From WHSW01 sp963729075 (GTDB lineage: Bacteria; Actinomycetota; Thermoleophilia; Solirubrobacterales; 70-9): a DNA stretch of 64,000 bases. A program made the translations under genes and the position numbers. Below the pieces are notes generated by a model. The model was given only the letters and a program-made list of their open reading frames with translations. It did not search any database and had not been told where the DNA came from. This document shows, one piece after another, positions 8,133 to 16,486 of the stretch. The stretch spans positions 124,001 to 188,000 of the forward strand of contig CAVSMU010000018.1 in NCBI GenBank assembly GCA_963729075.1. The letters are read 5' to 3'. Numbering within the stretch: the first letter of the stretch is position 1; each line of letters starts with the position of its first letter.

Positions 8133-8972
8133 GTGGGCGAAATCGCGCTACTCGCCAACCCGCAATCCGGGTCCGGCGAGGCCGATCGGGTCGAGGAGCT
8201 GCTCTGCGACCGGGGCGCGGACGTGAGCCGCTTCTCGCTCGACGAGGCCACGGCCGTCCTGGCGTCGGAGCCGCAGCGGATCGTGGTCGCGGGCGGGGAC
8301 GGGTCCGTCGGCTGTGCCGCCGACGTCGCAGCCCGTGCTCCGGCGCCGCTCGCGGTCGTCCCGGTCGGCACCGCCAACGACTTCGCGCGCGCGCTCGGGA
8401 TCCCGCTCGATGTCGCCGAGGCCACCGAGCTCGCGGTGCGCGGAACGCGAACCCGGCCGCTCGACCTCGGCGCCGCGGGCGAGCGCCCGTTCGTCAACGC
8501 CGCGAGCGCCGGGCTCTCGCCGGCCGCGGCGCGCAAGGCGCACGGGCTCAAGCGCGTGCTGGGACCGCTCGCCTACACGGTCGGGGCCCTGCGCGCCGGC
8601 CTGACCGCCCAGCCGCTCGGCTGCCAGGTGCGCTGCGACGGTGACGAGCTGTTCGCCGGCCGCGCCTGGCAGGTGACCGTCGCGTGCACCGGCGCGTTCG
8701 GCGGCGGCGCCGGCGTCGAGGCCGACCCTCGCGACGGGATCCTCGACGTGGTCGTGATCGAGGGCGGCTCGAGGGCGCGCCTCGCGCTGCATGCCTACGG
8801 CATGCGCGCCGGCCGGGTCGAGCGCCACGCCGGCGTGATCACGGGCGACGGCCGCGAGGTCGAGGTCGAAACCGACACGCGCACCAGCTTCAACGTCGAC
8901 GGGGAGCTGGTCGATGCGGCCTCGCTTCGGTTCACCGTCCGCCCGCGGGCGTTCGAGGTCGTGGCCCCCTGA
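8133..8972 (+). CDS. Diacylglycerol/lipid kinase (YegS/DgkB-like)
   Basis: 279 residues of the DAGKc family. The nucleotide loop VVAGGDGSVG (about residues 51-60) and the downstream VPVGTANDFARALGIP are family hallmarks; a LVGGG-like C-terminal beta-sandwich follows. It phosphorylates diacylglycerol or a related lipid at the inner membrane using ATP. GTG start, 1-nt overlap with the downstream PLD gene (TGATG), so lipid kinase and cardiolipin-synthase-like enzyme are co-translated. Confidence 0.87.
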   Translation: MGEIALLANPQSGSGEADRVEELLCDRGADVSRFSLDEATAVLASEPQRIVVAGGDGSVGCAADVAARAPAPLAVVPVGTANDFARALGIPLDVAEATELAVRGTRTRPLDLGAAGERPFVNAASAGLSPAAARKAHGLKRVLGPLAYTVGALRAGLTAQPLGCQVRCDGDELFAGRAWQVTVACTGAFGGGAGVEADPRDGILDVVVIEGGSRARLALHAYGMRAGRVERHAGVITGDGREVEVETDTRTSFNVDGELVDAASLRFTVRPRAFEVVAP

Positions 8973-10318
8973 TGCGCGGGCTCAGCGACATCCGCGTCGA
9001 GCCACCGCGGCTGCGGCGCAAGGAGCCGGGCTGGAAGCGCGCCTGGCGCAAGTACCGGCTCGCGGGGGCCATCGCCGCGGCAGCGGCCGGCTGGTACGCC
9101 GCTGACAGCCTGCGGCACCGACGCGAGGGCGCGTTCGGATACGACATCGCGACCCAGATCGAGGTCGACTCCGAGGACTTCCTGCGCGCCGCGGAGGCGC
9201 TCACCGGAGCGCCGATCTCGAACGGCAACGAGGCGGAGCTGCTGATCAATGGCGATCGCATCTTCCCCGCGTTCCTGGAGACGATCGAGGCGGCCGAGTC
9301 GACGCTGAACGCGCAGACGTACGTCTACTGGCGGGGCGAGATCGCCGGGGACGTCGCGAACGCGATCGCCGCGAAGGCACGAGGCGGCGTCCGCTGCAAC
9401 CTGATCCTCGACGCCCTGGGAGCGGCGAAGATGGAGCGCTCGCTGATCCGCGACCTCGAGACGGCCGGGGTCAACGTGATCCGCTTCCGGCCGCCCAAGC
9501 CCTACGCGATCAGACGTGTCGCCAACCGGACCCATCGCAGGCTGCTGGTCGCAGACGGGCGGATCGGGATGACCGGCGGCGTGGGGATCGCGGCCGAGTG
9601 GACGGGCGACGCCGAGGATCCCGATCACTGGCGCGATACGCACGTGCGGGTTCGCGGACCGGTTGTTCGCGGGATGCAGGGCGCCTTCGCCGAGAACTGG
9701 CTCGAGGGCACCGGCGAGGTGCTTGCCGGAGAGTCGTACCTGCCCGAGCTCGAGCCGGTCGAGGACGGTGGGGCGATGCAGCTCGTGCGCTCCAGCGCGA
9801 CCGTCGGCGACACCAACGCCGAGGCCCTGTACTACCTGGCCCTCGCCTCGGCGCGCCGCTCGATCGAGCTCACCGCGGCCTACTTCGTCCCCCGCCCGGC
9901 GTTCACCGACGCGCTGTGCTCCGCGGCGCGCCGGGGCGTCGACGTGCGGATCCTGGTCCCCGGTCCCCACATCGACAAGAGCTTCGTCCGGCTTGCCGGC
10001 CGCGCCGCCTACGACGAGCTGCTCGAGGCCGGGGTGCGCGTCTTCGAGTACCAGCCGACGATGCTCCACGCGAAGACCCTCTGCGTCGACGGCTCCTGGT
10101 CGTCGGTCGGGACCGTCAACTTCGACAACCGCTCGTTCCAGCTCCACGACGAGGTCACGCTGTGCGTCTGGGATCGGCGCTTCGCCGGCGAGTTGCACGA
10201 CGCCTTCGAGCGCGACCTCGAGCGCGCCGAGGAGTTCGACCGCGGGCGCTGGGAGCGCCGCGGGATGGCCCGGCGGCTCGCCGAAGCGGCCACGACGCCG
10301 GCCCGCCGCGAGCTCTGA
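8972..10318 (+). CDS. Cardiolipin synthase-like phospholipase D protein
   Basis: 448 residues with one N-terminal hydrophobic segment (AGAIAAAAAGWYAA, about residues 29-42) and two PLD domains. The second HKD motif is canonical (HAKTLCVDGSWSSVGTVNFD). The first reads HRRLLVADGRIGMTGG, with Arg where the lysine of HxK is usual. This suits a bacterial cardiolipin synthase (condensing phosphatidylglycerol or CDP-DAG) or another transphosphatidylase. Start chosen at the ATG overlapping the lipid-kinase stop; a longer upstream frame is antisense-like noise. Confidence 0.85.
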   Translation: MRGLSDIRVEPPRLRRKEPGWKRAWRKYRLAGAIAAAAAGWYAADSLRHRREGAFGYDIATQIEVDSEDFLRAAEALTGAPISNGNEAELLINGDRIFPAFLETIEAAESTLNAQTYVYWRGEIAGDVANAIAAKARGGVRCNLILDALGAAKMERSLIRDLETAGVNVIRFRPPKPYAIRRVANRTHRRLLVADGRIGMTGGVGIAAEWTGDAEDPDHWRDTHVRVRGPVVRGMQGAFAENWLEGTGEVLAGESYLPELEPVEDGGAMQLVRSSATVGDTNAEALYYLALASARRSIELTAAYFVPRPAFTDALCSAARRGVDVRILVPGPHIDKSFVRLAGRAAYDELLEAGVRVFEYQPTMLHAKTLCVDGSWSSVGTVNFDNRSFQLHDEVTLCVWDRRFAGELHDAFERDLERAEEFDRGRWERRGMARRLAEAATTPARREL

Positions 10319-10329
10319 CCCGGGAGTCG

Positions 10330-10335
10330 TATCCT
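10330..10335 (+). promoter_or_regulatory. -10 hexamer TATCCT, leaderless PAP2 gene
   Basis: TATCCT ends 7 nt before the GTG at 10343. Confidence 0.5.
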
Positions 10336-10342
10336 GGCGCGC

Positions 10343-11098
10343 GTGTTCCGAAGCGACCGACGCGGCAGCGTGCTCGCCCGCGAAATCAGGCGCCTCAACA
10401 GCGGCGCGGCTCGGCTTGAGCCTCGCGGCCGCTCTCTGTTCGCTCGGCGCCGGCGCCATCCGCTGCTCGCGGCGCTTGGCGACGCCGACCAGGTGGTGCT
10501 CCGCTTCCTGCGCACCCGCGGTCACGCGGAGCCGGTGGAGACGGTGATGAAGGCGCTCGGACTCTCGGGCGAGCTGGCGGCGATCTGGGTGGCGATCGGC
10601 GCGGCGGGCGCCTCGATCGACGAGCGGCGCCGCGGCCAGTGGCTCGCCGCTGCCGCCACGGGGCCGGCGGCAATCGGGGTCAACTTCATCGCGAAACGGA
10701 CGATCGGTCGCGAGCGACCCCTGATCGAGGAGCATCCCCCACTGGCGCGGGCGCCGACGAAGCTCTCGTTTCCCTCGACGCACTCCACTTCCTCCGTCGC
10801 CGCGGCGACCGCGTTCGGCCGGGTCGAGCCCCGCGCGCGGCCCTACCTGTTCGCGCTCGCGGCCGCGATCTGCATCGGCCGTCCGTATCTCGGCATGCAC
10901 TACCCGTCCGACGTGCTCGGCGGCGTCGCGCTCGGCTTCTGCATCGGCAGGCTCGTGCCCGGGCTCGGCGCCGAGCCGGCCGAGGAGCGGCTGTTCGAGC
11001 TCGCCGTGGACGCGAACGAGCGCGCGCAGGCCACGCGTCATGCGGGCGGGAACGGCGGCGCCGCGGCGCCCGCCGACGCCGCCTCCGAGACCGCGTGA
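10343..11098 (+). CDS. PAP2-family lipid phosphatase
   Basis: 251 residues with the three phosphatidic-acid phosphatase motifs: KRTIGRERP (KxxxxxxRP), FPSTHS (PSxxH; the SGH form is replaced by STH) and GRPYLGMHYPSDV (SRxxxxxHxxxD with Gly for Ser). Hydrophobic helices surround them. It probably dephosphorylates undecaprenyl diphosphate, phosphatidic acid or phosphatidylglycerol phosphate. The first ~45 residues are Arg-rich and variable. Its stop overlaps the ychF start (GTGA), and with the two upstream genes it forms a lipid-metabolism block. Confidence 0.85.
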   Translation: MFRSDRRGSVLAREIRRLNSGAARLEPRGRSLFARRRRHPLLAALGDADQVVLRFLRTRGHAEPVETVMKALGLSGELAAIWVAIGAAGASIDERRRGQWLAAAATGPAAIGVNFIAKRTIGRERPLIEEHPPLARAPTKLSFPSTHSTSSVAAATAFGRVEPRARPYLFALAAAICIGRPYLGMHYPSDVLGGVALGFCIGRLVPGLGAEPAEERLFELAVDANERAQATRHAGGNGGAAAPADAASETA

Positions 11099-12168
11099 AG
11101 GTCGGCATAGTCGGCCTGCCGAACGCCGGCAAGTCGACCCTGTTCAACGCGCTGACGCGCGCCGGCGCCGAGACCGGCGACTACGCGTTCACCACCATCG
11201 ACCCCAACGTCGCGATCGTGCCGATCCCCGATCCGCGGCTCGAGCGCGTCGCCGCGGCCGTGGGCTCGAGCGAGGCGGTACACGAGACCATCCAGTTCCA
11301 CGACATCGCGGGCCTCGTGCGCGGGGCATCGCAGGGCGAGGGGCTCGGCAACCGGTTCCTCGCCGCGATTCGCGAGACCGACGCGATCTGCCACATCGTC
11401 CGCTGCCACACGAGCGGTGGCGTTCCGCACCCCGAGGGCCGGGTGGACCCGCGCGACGACATCGAGCTGATCGAGACCGAGCTGATGGCGGCAGATCTCG
11501 AGCAGGCCGAGTCGCGCCTCGAGCGAGTGACGAGGCAGGCGCGCTCGCAGGACAAGGAGGCGATCGCCGAGCGCGAGTGGCTCGAGCGCGTGGTCGAGGC
11601 GCTTGCGACGGGCCGGCCGGTGCGCGACGTGCCCGTGCCGGAGGCGGCGGCGGACGCCCCGCGCAAGCTCTCGGCGCTGACGTCGAAGCCGGTCCTGTAT
11701 GTCGCGAACGTGGACGAGGGAGAGGACGAGGTCCCGCCCGCGGTCGCCGAGCACGCGCGGGCGGCCGGCGCAGTCGCGGTCGCGATCTCCGCGCGGGTCG
11801 AGTCGGAGCTCGGCGAGCTCGAGGAGGCCGAGGCCGCGGAGATGCGGGCCGAGCTCGGGATCTCCGAGTCGGGGCTGGAGCGCGTCGTCCACGGCGCATT
11901 CGACCTGCTCGACCTGATCGTCTTCTTCACCGCCGACACCGGCAAGGAAGCGATGGCGCGCAGCGTGCGGGCGGGGTCGACCGCCTGGGAGGCGGCGGGC
12001 GAGGTCCACACCGAGATCCAGCACGCGTTCGTTCGCGCCGAGGTCGTCGCGTGGGAAGACCTCGTCGAGGCGGGCGGCTACGTCGGGGCCCGGGAGCGCG
12101 GCCTGCTTCGCACCGAGGGGCGCGACTACCTGGTCGCGGACGGCGACGTCGTCCACATAAAGACCTGA
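11095..12168 (+). CDS. ychF: YchF-type ribosome-associated ATPase
   Basis: 357 residues. G1 GLPNAGKST at the very N-terminus, G3 HDIAGLV, and NVDE in place of the GTP-specifying NKxD, the known feature that makes YchF/OLA1 prefer ATP. A coiled region (residues ~120-200) and a C-terminal TGS domain (EVHTEIQHAFVRAEVVAW to HIKT) complete the family layout. Binds ribosomes and takes part in stress and translation control. GTG start at 11095 overlaps the PAP2 stop; this puts the family N-terminus (VKVGIVGLP) first. Confidence 0.92.
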   Translation: MKVGIVGLPNAGKSTLFNALTRAGAETGDYAFTTIDPNVAIVPIPDPRLERVAAAVGSSEAVHETIQFHDIAGLVRGASQGEGLGNRFLAAIRETDAICHIVRCHTSGGVPHPEGRVDPRDDIELIETELMAADLEQAESRLERVTRQARSQDKEAIAEREWLERVVEALATGRPVRDVPVPEAAADAPRKLSALTSKPVLYVANVDEGEDEVPPAVAEHARAAGAVAVAISARVESELGELEEAEAAEMRAELGISESGLERVVHGAFDLLDLIVFFTADTGKEAMARSVRAGSTAWEAAGEVHTEIQHAFVRAEVVAWEDLVEAGGYVGARERGLLRTEGRDYLVADGDVVHIKT

Positions 12169-12195
12169 TCCGCTCGACGGCTCGCCGCCTCAGCG

Positions 12196-13695
12196 CTACG
12201 GGTCGAGCAGCTCGCCTCCGAGGTTCGAGACGGTCACGTGGATCGCCCCCGGCTCGACGGCGTAGTCGATCAGCGCCAGGGAGCTCAGGCGGTCCAGGGC
12301 GTACTGGAAGGCGTCCGCCTGGGCGCGCGAGGCGTAGTCGCGGCGGATGTCGAACGACCACCCCGTGGTGTGGAGCGAGTACTCCTCGGTCGCCTGCGGG
12401 TTCGTCTGCACCAGCAGGTCCTGGTATTCGCGGTCGCGGACGGCGCTCGTGACCAGGAGCGGCGCCGGCTCGTTCGATTCGAGGAGAACGAGTCCGCCGA
12501 GGTAGCTGAGGGTGGCCAGCGCCTCCGGGCGCAGGGCACGGTACAGGTGGGGGTCCTGACCCAGGTCGTCGGCGAGCTCGCCCAGGTCCTTGTCGGGAAC
12601 CCAGCCGAGGCCGGGATCGAACGGCAGCGGGGCCAGGTCGCCATCGTCGACCGCGTCCTCGATCGCGCCGGGATCGTCGAAGACCTCCGTCTCGGAGGCG
12701 GGATGGAAGAGCTCCTCGAGCGTCGCCTTCGCGGTCGCCAGGTCCGCCATCTCCGCGAGCCGCTCGCGATCGTCGCGGTAGAGCCGGAGGATGTTCTCGG
12801 AGGCGCGCACCTTCCACAGGTACTCGGCGGACTCGTCGCCGAACCCGGCCAGAAGCTCGTAGGCGTCCCGCTCCTCGTAGGGGGAGGAATCGAAGTAGAC
12901 GCGCGCATAGGAGAGGCCCTCGTCGGCGACCAGGCGGCCGATCGGCCCGGAACCTCCGGTGTCCGCGTAGGCCCGCAGGACGCTCTCGAGATTGCCGATC
13001 CCCATGTGGTATGACGCGATCGCGAGGTCGTCGGCGCCGAAGCGCTCGGCTGCGATCTCCAGGTAGCGCGCGGCGCCGTCGATCGCCTTCTCCGGATCGA
13101 AGCGCTCGTCCACCGCCGCGCGCTCGGCGCGCAGGCGCTCGACCTCCTCGGGGTCGCGCGAGGCCGCGATCTGCTCGGTCAGCGCGATGCTCGCGTCGAG
13201 GTCGACGCTCATCCCCAGCAGGTCGACCGCGGTCGAGGGAATGATCTGGGCGAGGCCGGACGCCGCCTCGGGGGTCGGGCCGGCGCTCACGTAGGGACGC
13301 CCGGCGCTCTCGAGGAAGATCACGGCCTCGAGCGTGTCCGGGTCGACACCGTGCCGCACGGCCGCAGCCTCGATCTGCGGCCGAAACTCAGCGGTCCGCT
13401 CCGCCGAGGCGACGACGCCGCCGGGGCTCATCTCGTAGATCACGTGGGAGGCGCCCGTCGCCGCACGGGACTCGAACTCGCCCTGGCGCGCAGCCGTCCA
13501 GGCCAGCGGATCGGCCTCGGGCGCCGCAGCGGCGCTCGCCTCGCGCGCGATCCTTGCGACCCGCAGATCGAGCGGCTCGCGGTCGCCGAGCCCGAGGGCA
13601 AGGGCGGCAGCCGCCAGCGTGCCCGCAGCCGCGACGAGCAGCAGCACGCCGGCGGCGACGCGAGCGAAGAATCCCCTGCCTCGCTCAGACTCCAC
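12196..13695 (-). CDS. Lytic transglycosylase fused to an M15-like domain
   Basis: 499 residues. An N-terminal membrane/signal helix (about residues 11-36) is followed by an SLT-type transglycosylase domain with Glu129 in IFLESAGRPY and the supporting SGLAQIIPST and IASYHMGIGN motifs. The C-terminal region contains SLHTTGWSFDI (about 440-450) and IHVTVS (about 485), matching the SxHxxGxxxD...H zinc pattern of M15 D,D-carboxypeptidases. It would cleave peptidoglycan glycan strands and perhaps stem peptides outside the membrane. GTG start with a leaderless TAACAT -10 that overlaps the divergent phosphatase promoter. Confidence 0.75.
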   Translation of the reverse strand: MESERGRGFFARVAAGVLLLVAAAGTLAAAALALGLGDREPLDLRVARIAREASAAAAPEADPLAWTAARQGEFESRAATGASHVIYEMSPGGVVASAERTAEFRPQIEAAAVRHGVDPDTLEAVIFLESAGRPYVSAGPTPEAASGLAQIIPSTAVDLLGMSVDLDASIALTEQIAASRDPEEVERLRAERAAVDERFDPEKAIDGAARYLEIAAERFGADDLAIASYHMGIGNLESVLRAYADTGGSGPIGRLVADEGLSYARVYFDSSPYEERDAYELLAGFGDESAEYLWKVRASENILRLYRDDRERLAEMADLATAKATLEELFHPASETEVFDDPGAIEDAVDDGDLAPLPFDPGLGWVPDKDLGELADDLGQDPHLYRALRPEALATLSYLGGLVLLESNEPAPLLVTSAVRDREYQDLLVQTNPQATEEYSLHTTGWSFDIRRDYASRAQADAFQYALDRLSSLALIDYAVEPGAIHVTVSNLGGELLDP

Positions 13696-13703
13696 GGAGG
13701 CCC

Positions 13704-13713
13704 ATGTTAGGCT
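13704..13713. promoter_or_regulatory. Bidirectional -10 decamer ATGTTAGGCT
   Basis: Minus-strand TAACAT (13709-13704) ends 8 nt before the transglycosylase GTG at 13695; plus-strand TAGGCT (13708-13713) ends 8 nt before the GTG at 13722. The hexamers share the TA at 13708-13709. An ATG at 13704 lies inside this core and is unlikely to be a start. Confidence 0.55.
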
Positions 13714-13721
13714 GCGCCGCA

Positions 13722-15374
13722 GTGGCAGCAGGGAGCCGCCAACGCCTGATCGGCACGACGCTCGGCCTCGCCGCGTTCGCGGCGCTGGCGCTCGCGCCCG
13801 GCGCCGGAGCGAGGGCGAACGGATTCAAGTTCGGCGTCACCGCCGCCGACGTCACCTCCGACTCGGCGATCCTCTGGGCGAAGGCTTCGAGGAGCGGCAC
13901 GGCCGAGATCCAGATCGTGCGCAGGGGCGGCTTCGGCAGGTGCGACCCCGAGGACGCACCCGCAAACCGGCGGGTCAACGCGAAGCGCAGCAACGACAAC
14001 ACGGTCCAGAAGAAGGTCAAGAAGCTCGACGCCGATACGGCCTACAAGTACCGCTTCTGCATGGACGGCGGCCGACGCTCCGAAACCGGCAGATTCACGA
14101 CCGCCCCCGACCCGAAGTCCAAGCAGACGATCAACTTCGCCCTCTCGGGCGACCAGGACGCGCGCCCGTCGCCCGGTCAGTCCGAGCCGTACTGGAACCG
14201 CTTCGAGGTCTGGGACCGGATCCGCGCGCAGCAGAACGACTTCAACGTGCTCCTGGGCGACACGATGTACTCGGACACGGAGGTCCCGGGCTACACGCTC
14301 GCCGACGTCGCCCTGACCGTGAAGCAGAAGTGGCAGGCCTACAGGACCAATCTGGCGATGAAGCCGTGGGCGAAGGCGCGCGGGTCGGCGGCCTACTACG
14401 GCGGCTGGGACGACCACGAGTTCGTCAACGACTTCGCACGCGGCGAGAGCGTGTTCCCGCTCGGAGTGGGCGACGTCAACATCGACGGCGAGGAGCTCTA
14501 CAAGCGCGGGGTCCGGGCGTTCACCGACTACAACCCGATCGCCTACAAGAAGCAGACCGGCCTCTACCGATCCGTCCGCTGGGGTAAGAACCTCGAGATC
14601 TTCTTCCTCGACGAGCGCTCCTTCCGCTCCAACGGCGCCGACTATCTGGGCAACTGCGACAGCCCGGCCGGCAGCGGCAATCCCGACGTCGCCCCGACGG
14701 CGCCCCAGAGCACCCGCAATCGGTTCACGCCCCTGGTCCCGGCGCTCGCGGACCCGGCGCCTCCGGCATGTCTCGCGGCGATCAACGACCCGAGCCGCAC
14801 GATGCTCGGATCGGCGCAGATGGCGAAGTTCAAGCGGCAGGTCGCGAACTCGAAGGCCACCTTCAAGGTGATCTTCAGCGAGGTGCCGGTGCAGCAGTAC
14901 TACATCCTTCCCTACGACCGCTGGGAGGGCTATGAAGCCGAGCGCGTCGAATTGCTGCGGTACCTACAGGGCATCGAGAACGTCGTCTTCCTGACCACCG
15001 ACGTGCACGCGAACCTGGTCAACGACGCCCGCTTCAGGACGCTCGAGCCGGGCGGCCCCGAGAACTCCGGGATCACCGAGGTCGTCACGGGCCCGGTGGC
15101 CACCGCGAACTACGCGCTCGAGATCAGCGACGCCGTCGGCAACCCCCTCGCCGGCGAGCTGGCCACGAGCCTGTTCCTCAAGCCCCAGCCACCCGAGGGC
15201 GTCGGGATGCAGTGCGCGGCGACCGCTCAGTTCAGCTACGCGCAGGTCGAGGTGTCCCGCAACGAGCTCACGGTGGACCTGCTCGACAGCAACGACCAAC
15301 CAGTGCGCGACACCGGCAACCTCTCGGTCCCCGGCGCCCCGCCCTGCGCGCAGGTCGTGATCCCGAAGCAGTAG
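13722..15374 (+). CDS. PhoD-like phosphodiesterase/alkaline phosphatase
   Basis: 550 residues with a signal peptide (AAGSRQRLIG then a hydrophobic core ending ALAPGAGARA). A fibronectin-like N-terminal domain (VTAADVTSDSAILWAKAS) precedes a PhoD/calcineurin-type metallophosphatase with GDTMYSDTE, WDDHEFVND and FLTTDVHANLVND, the last two supplying metal ligands. Secreted PhoD enzymes release phosphate from phosphodiesters and monoesters, with Fe/Ca cofactors. GTG 13722 was chosen because the ATG at 13704 lies within the -10 element. The lipocalin-like gene follows 5 nt downstream. Confidence 0.82.
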   Translation: MAAGSRQRLIGTTLGLAAFAALALAPGAGARANGFKFGVTAADVTSDSAILWAKASRSGTAEIQIVRRGGFGRCDPEDAPANRRVNAKRSNDNTVQKKVKKLDADTAYKYRFCMDGGRRSETGRFTTAPDPKSKQTINFALSGDQDARPSPGQSEPYWNRFEVWDRIRAQQNDFNVLLGDTMYSDTEVPGYTLADVALTVKQKWQAYRTNLAMKPWAKARGSAAYYGGWDDHEFVNDFARGESVFPLGVGDVNIDGEELYKRGVRAFTDYNPIAYKKQTGLYRSVRWGKNLEIFFLDERSFRSNGADYLGNCDSPAGSGNPDVAPTAPQSTRNRFTPLVPALADPAPPACLAAINDPSRTMLGSAQMAKFKRQVANSKATFKVIFSEVPVQQYYILPYDRWEGYEAERVELLRYLQGIENVVFLTTDVHANLVNDARFRTLEPGGPENSGITEVVTGPVATANYALEISDAVGNPLAGELATSLFLKPQPPEGVGMQCAATAQFSYAQVEVSRNELTVDLLDSNDQPVRDTGNLSVPGAPPCAQVVIPKQ

Positions 15375-15379
15375 GCGGC

Positions 15380-16366
15380 GTGCGAACCGAGGCGCGCTTT
15401 CCCGGCGCGGGCGAGGGTGCCGGGCACTACGAGAGCTTCTACATCAAGGCAAACCGGCCAGGTGGCGGCCGGGGCGTCTGGATCCGCCACACCGTGCACA
15501 AGCGCCCGGGCGAGCCCCTCGTCGGCTCGGTCTGGTTCACGCTGTTCGACGCCGAGGCGCCGGGGCCCCGGGCGACCAAGGTCACCGTTCCGGCGTCCGA
15601 GGTCTCGGCCCCGGCGGGCGCCTACATCGAGGTCGACGGCGCGCGGCTGGAGCCGGGGCGGGCGCGCGCCGAGCTTGCGACCGACGAGATGGAGGTCTCG
15701 TGGGACCTCGAGTTCGAGTCCGCGGCCGAGGCGTTCCACCACCTCCCCTACTCGTTCCTCTACGGGGCACCGCTGCCGCGGACGAAGTTCCTCTCCCCCT
15801 ATCCCGATGCGCGCTACTCGGGGACGGTGACGGTCGACGGCGAGCGGACCGACCTGGACGCCTGGCCCGGGATGATCGGCCACAACTGGGGCGCCGAGCA
15901 CGCCGAGCGGTGGACCTGGATCCAGGCGAACGACTTTCGCGAGGGCGACGGGTACTTCGATGCGGCGGTCGGCCGGATCAAGATCGGCCCGATGACCACG
16001 CCATGGGTCGGCAACGGCATCCTCTCCCTCGACGGCGAACGCCACCGACTCGGCGGGTTCGACCGCATCCGCTCGACCAGGATCGAGGACGAGCCGACGC
16101 GGTGCGAGTTCGAGCTCACCGGCAAGGACATCAGGGTGCGCGGCCGGGTCTCATCGGAGCCCCGCAACTTCGTCGCCTGGATCTACGCGGACCCGAAGGG
16201 CCCGGAGCACAACACGCTCAACTGCTCGATCTCCGATCTCGAGCTCACCGTCGAGCGCAAGGGGCGGGCGCCGCAGCGCCTCATATGCGTGGGCGCGGGC
16301 GCATATGAGCTCGGCATGCGCGAGACCGATCACGGGATCCCACTGCAGCCCTACCCGGACGGCTGA
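15380..16366 (+). CDS. Lipocalin-like/hydroxyneurosporene synthase-type protein
   Basis: 328 residues, beta-rich, no signal peptide. The central block MIGHNWGAEHAERWTWIQAN and the paired beta-barrel layout resemble tocopherol cyclase/CrtC-like proteins (carotenoid 1,2-hydratase fold), which bind or transform lipophilic substrates. No carotenoid genes are nearby, so a catalytic role is not claimed. GTG start 5 nt after the phoD-like stop; the open frame upstream is a shadow of that gene. A long hairpin terminator follows. Confidence 0.65.
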   Translation: MRTEARFPGAGEGAGHYESFYIKANRPGGGRGVWIRHTVHKRPGEPLVGSVWFTLFDAEAPGPRATKVTVPASEVSAPAGAYIEVDGARLEPGRARAELATDEMEVSWDLEFESAAEAFHHLPYSFLYGAPLPRTKFLSPYPDARYSGTVTVDGERTDLDAWPGMIGHNWGAEHAERWTWIQANDFREGDGYFDAAVGRIKIGPMTTPWVGNGILSLDGERHRLGGFDRIRSTRIEDEPTRCEFELTGKDIRVRGRVSSEPRNFVAWIYADPKGPEHNTLNCSISDLELTVERKGRAPQRLICVGAGAYELGMRETDHGIPLQPYPDG

Positions 16367-16408
16367 GGGGGCGGCGGCGCGCGCCGCAACGCATCGTCCA
16401 CGCCCAAC

Positions 16409-16451
16409 GCGCGGCGGGTTTCGGTCGCATAGAGACCGAAAGTCGCCGCGC
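16409..16451. terminator. Long hairpin between convergent genes
   Basis: Outer arms GCGCGGCG (16409-16416) and CGCCGCGC (16444-16451), inner arms TTTCGGTC (16419-16426) and GACCGAAA (16434-16441), one 2-nt mismatch and a 7-nt loop. It probably terminates both the lipocalin-like gene and spoIID; there is no clear U-tract. Confidence 0.6.
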
Positions 16452-16486
16452 ACCGGTCGGATCCGCCGCGCCGCCGCAAGCGGGCC

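Noticed and set aside
8795..11041. A 748-codon minus-strand ORF across the lipid kinase, PLD and PAP2 genes
   Set aside because: Covers three well-supported genes on the other strand and shows only shadow composition.
13704..13706. ATG at 13704 as the phosphatase start
   Set aside because: It lies in the predicted -10 core shared with the divergent promoter, and the GTG at 13722 still keeps a complete signal peptide.
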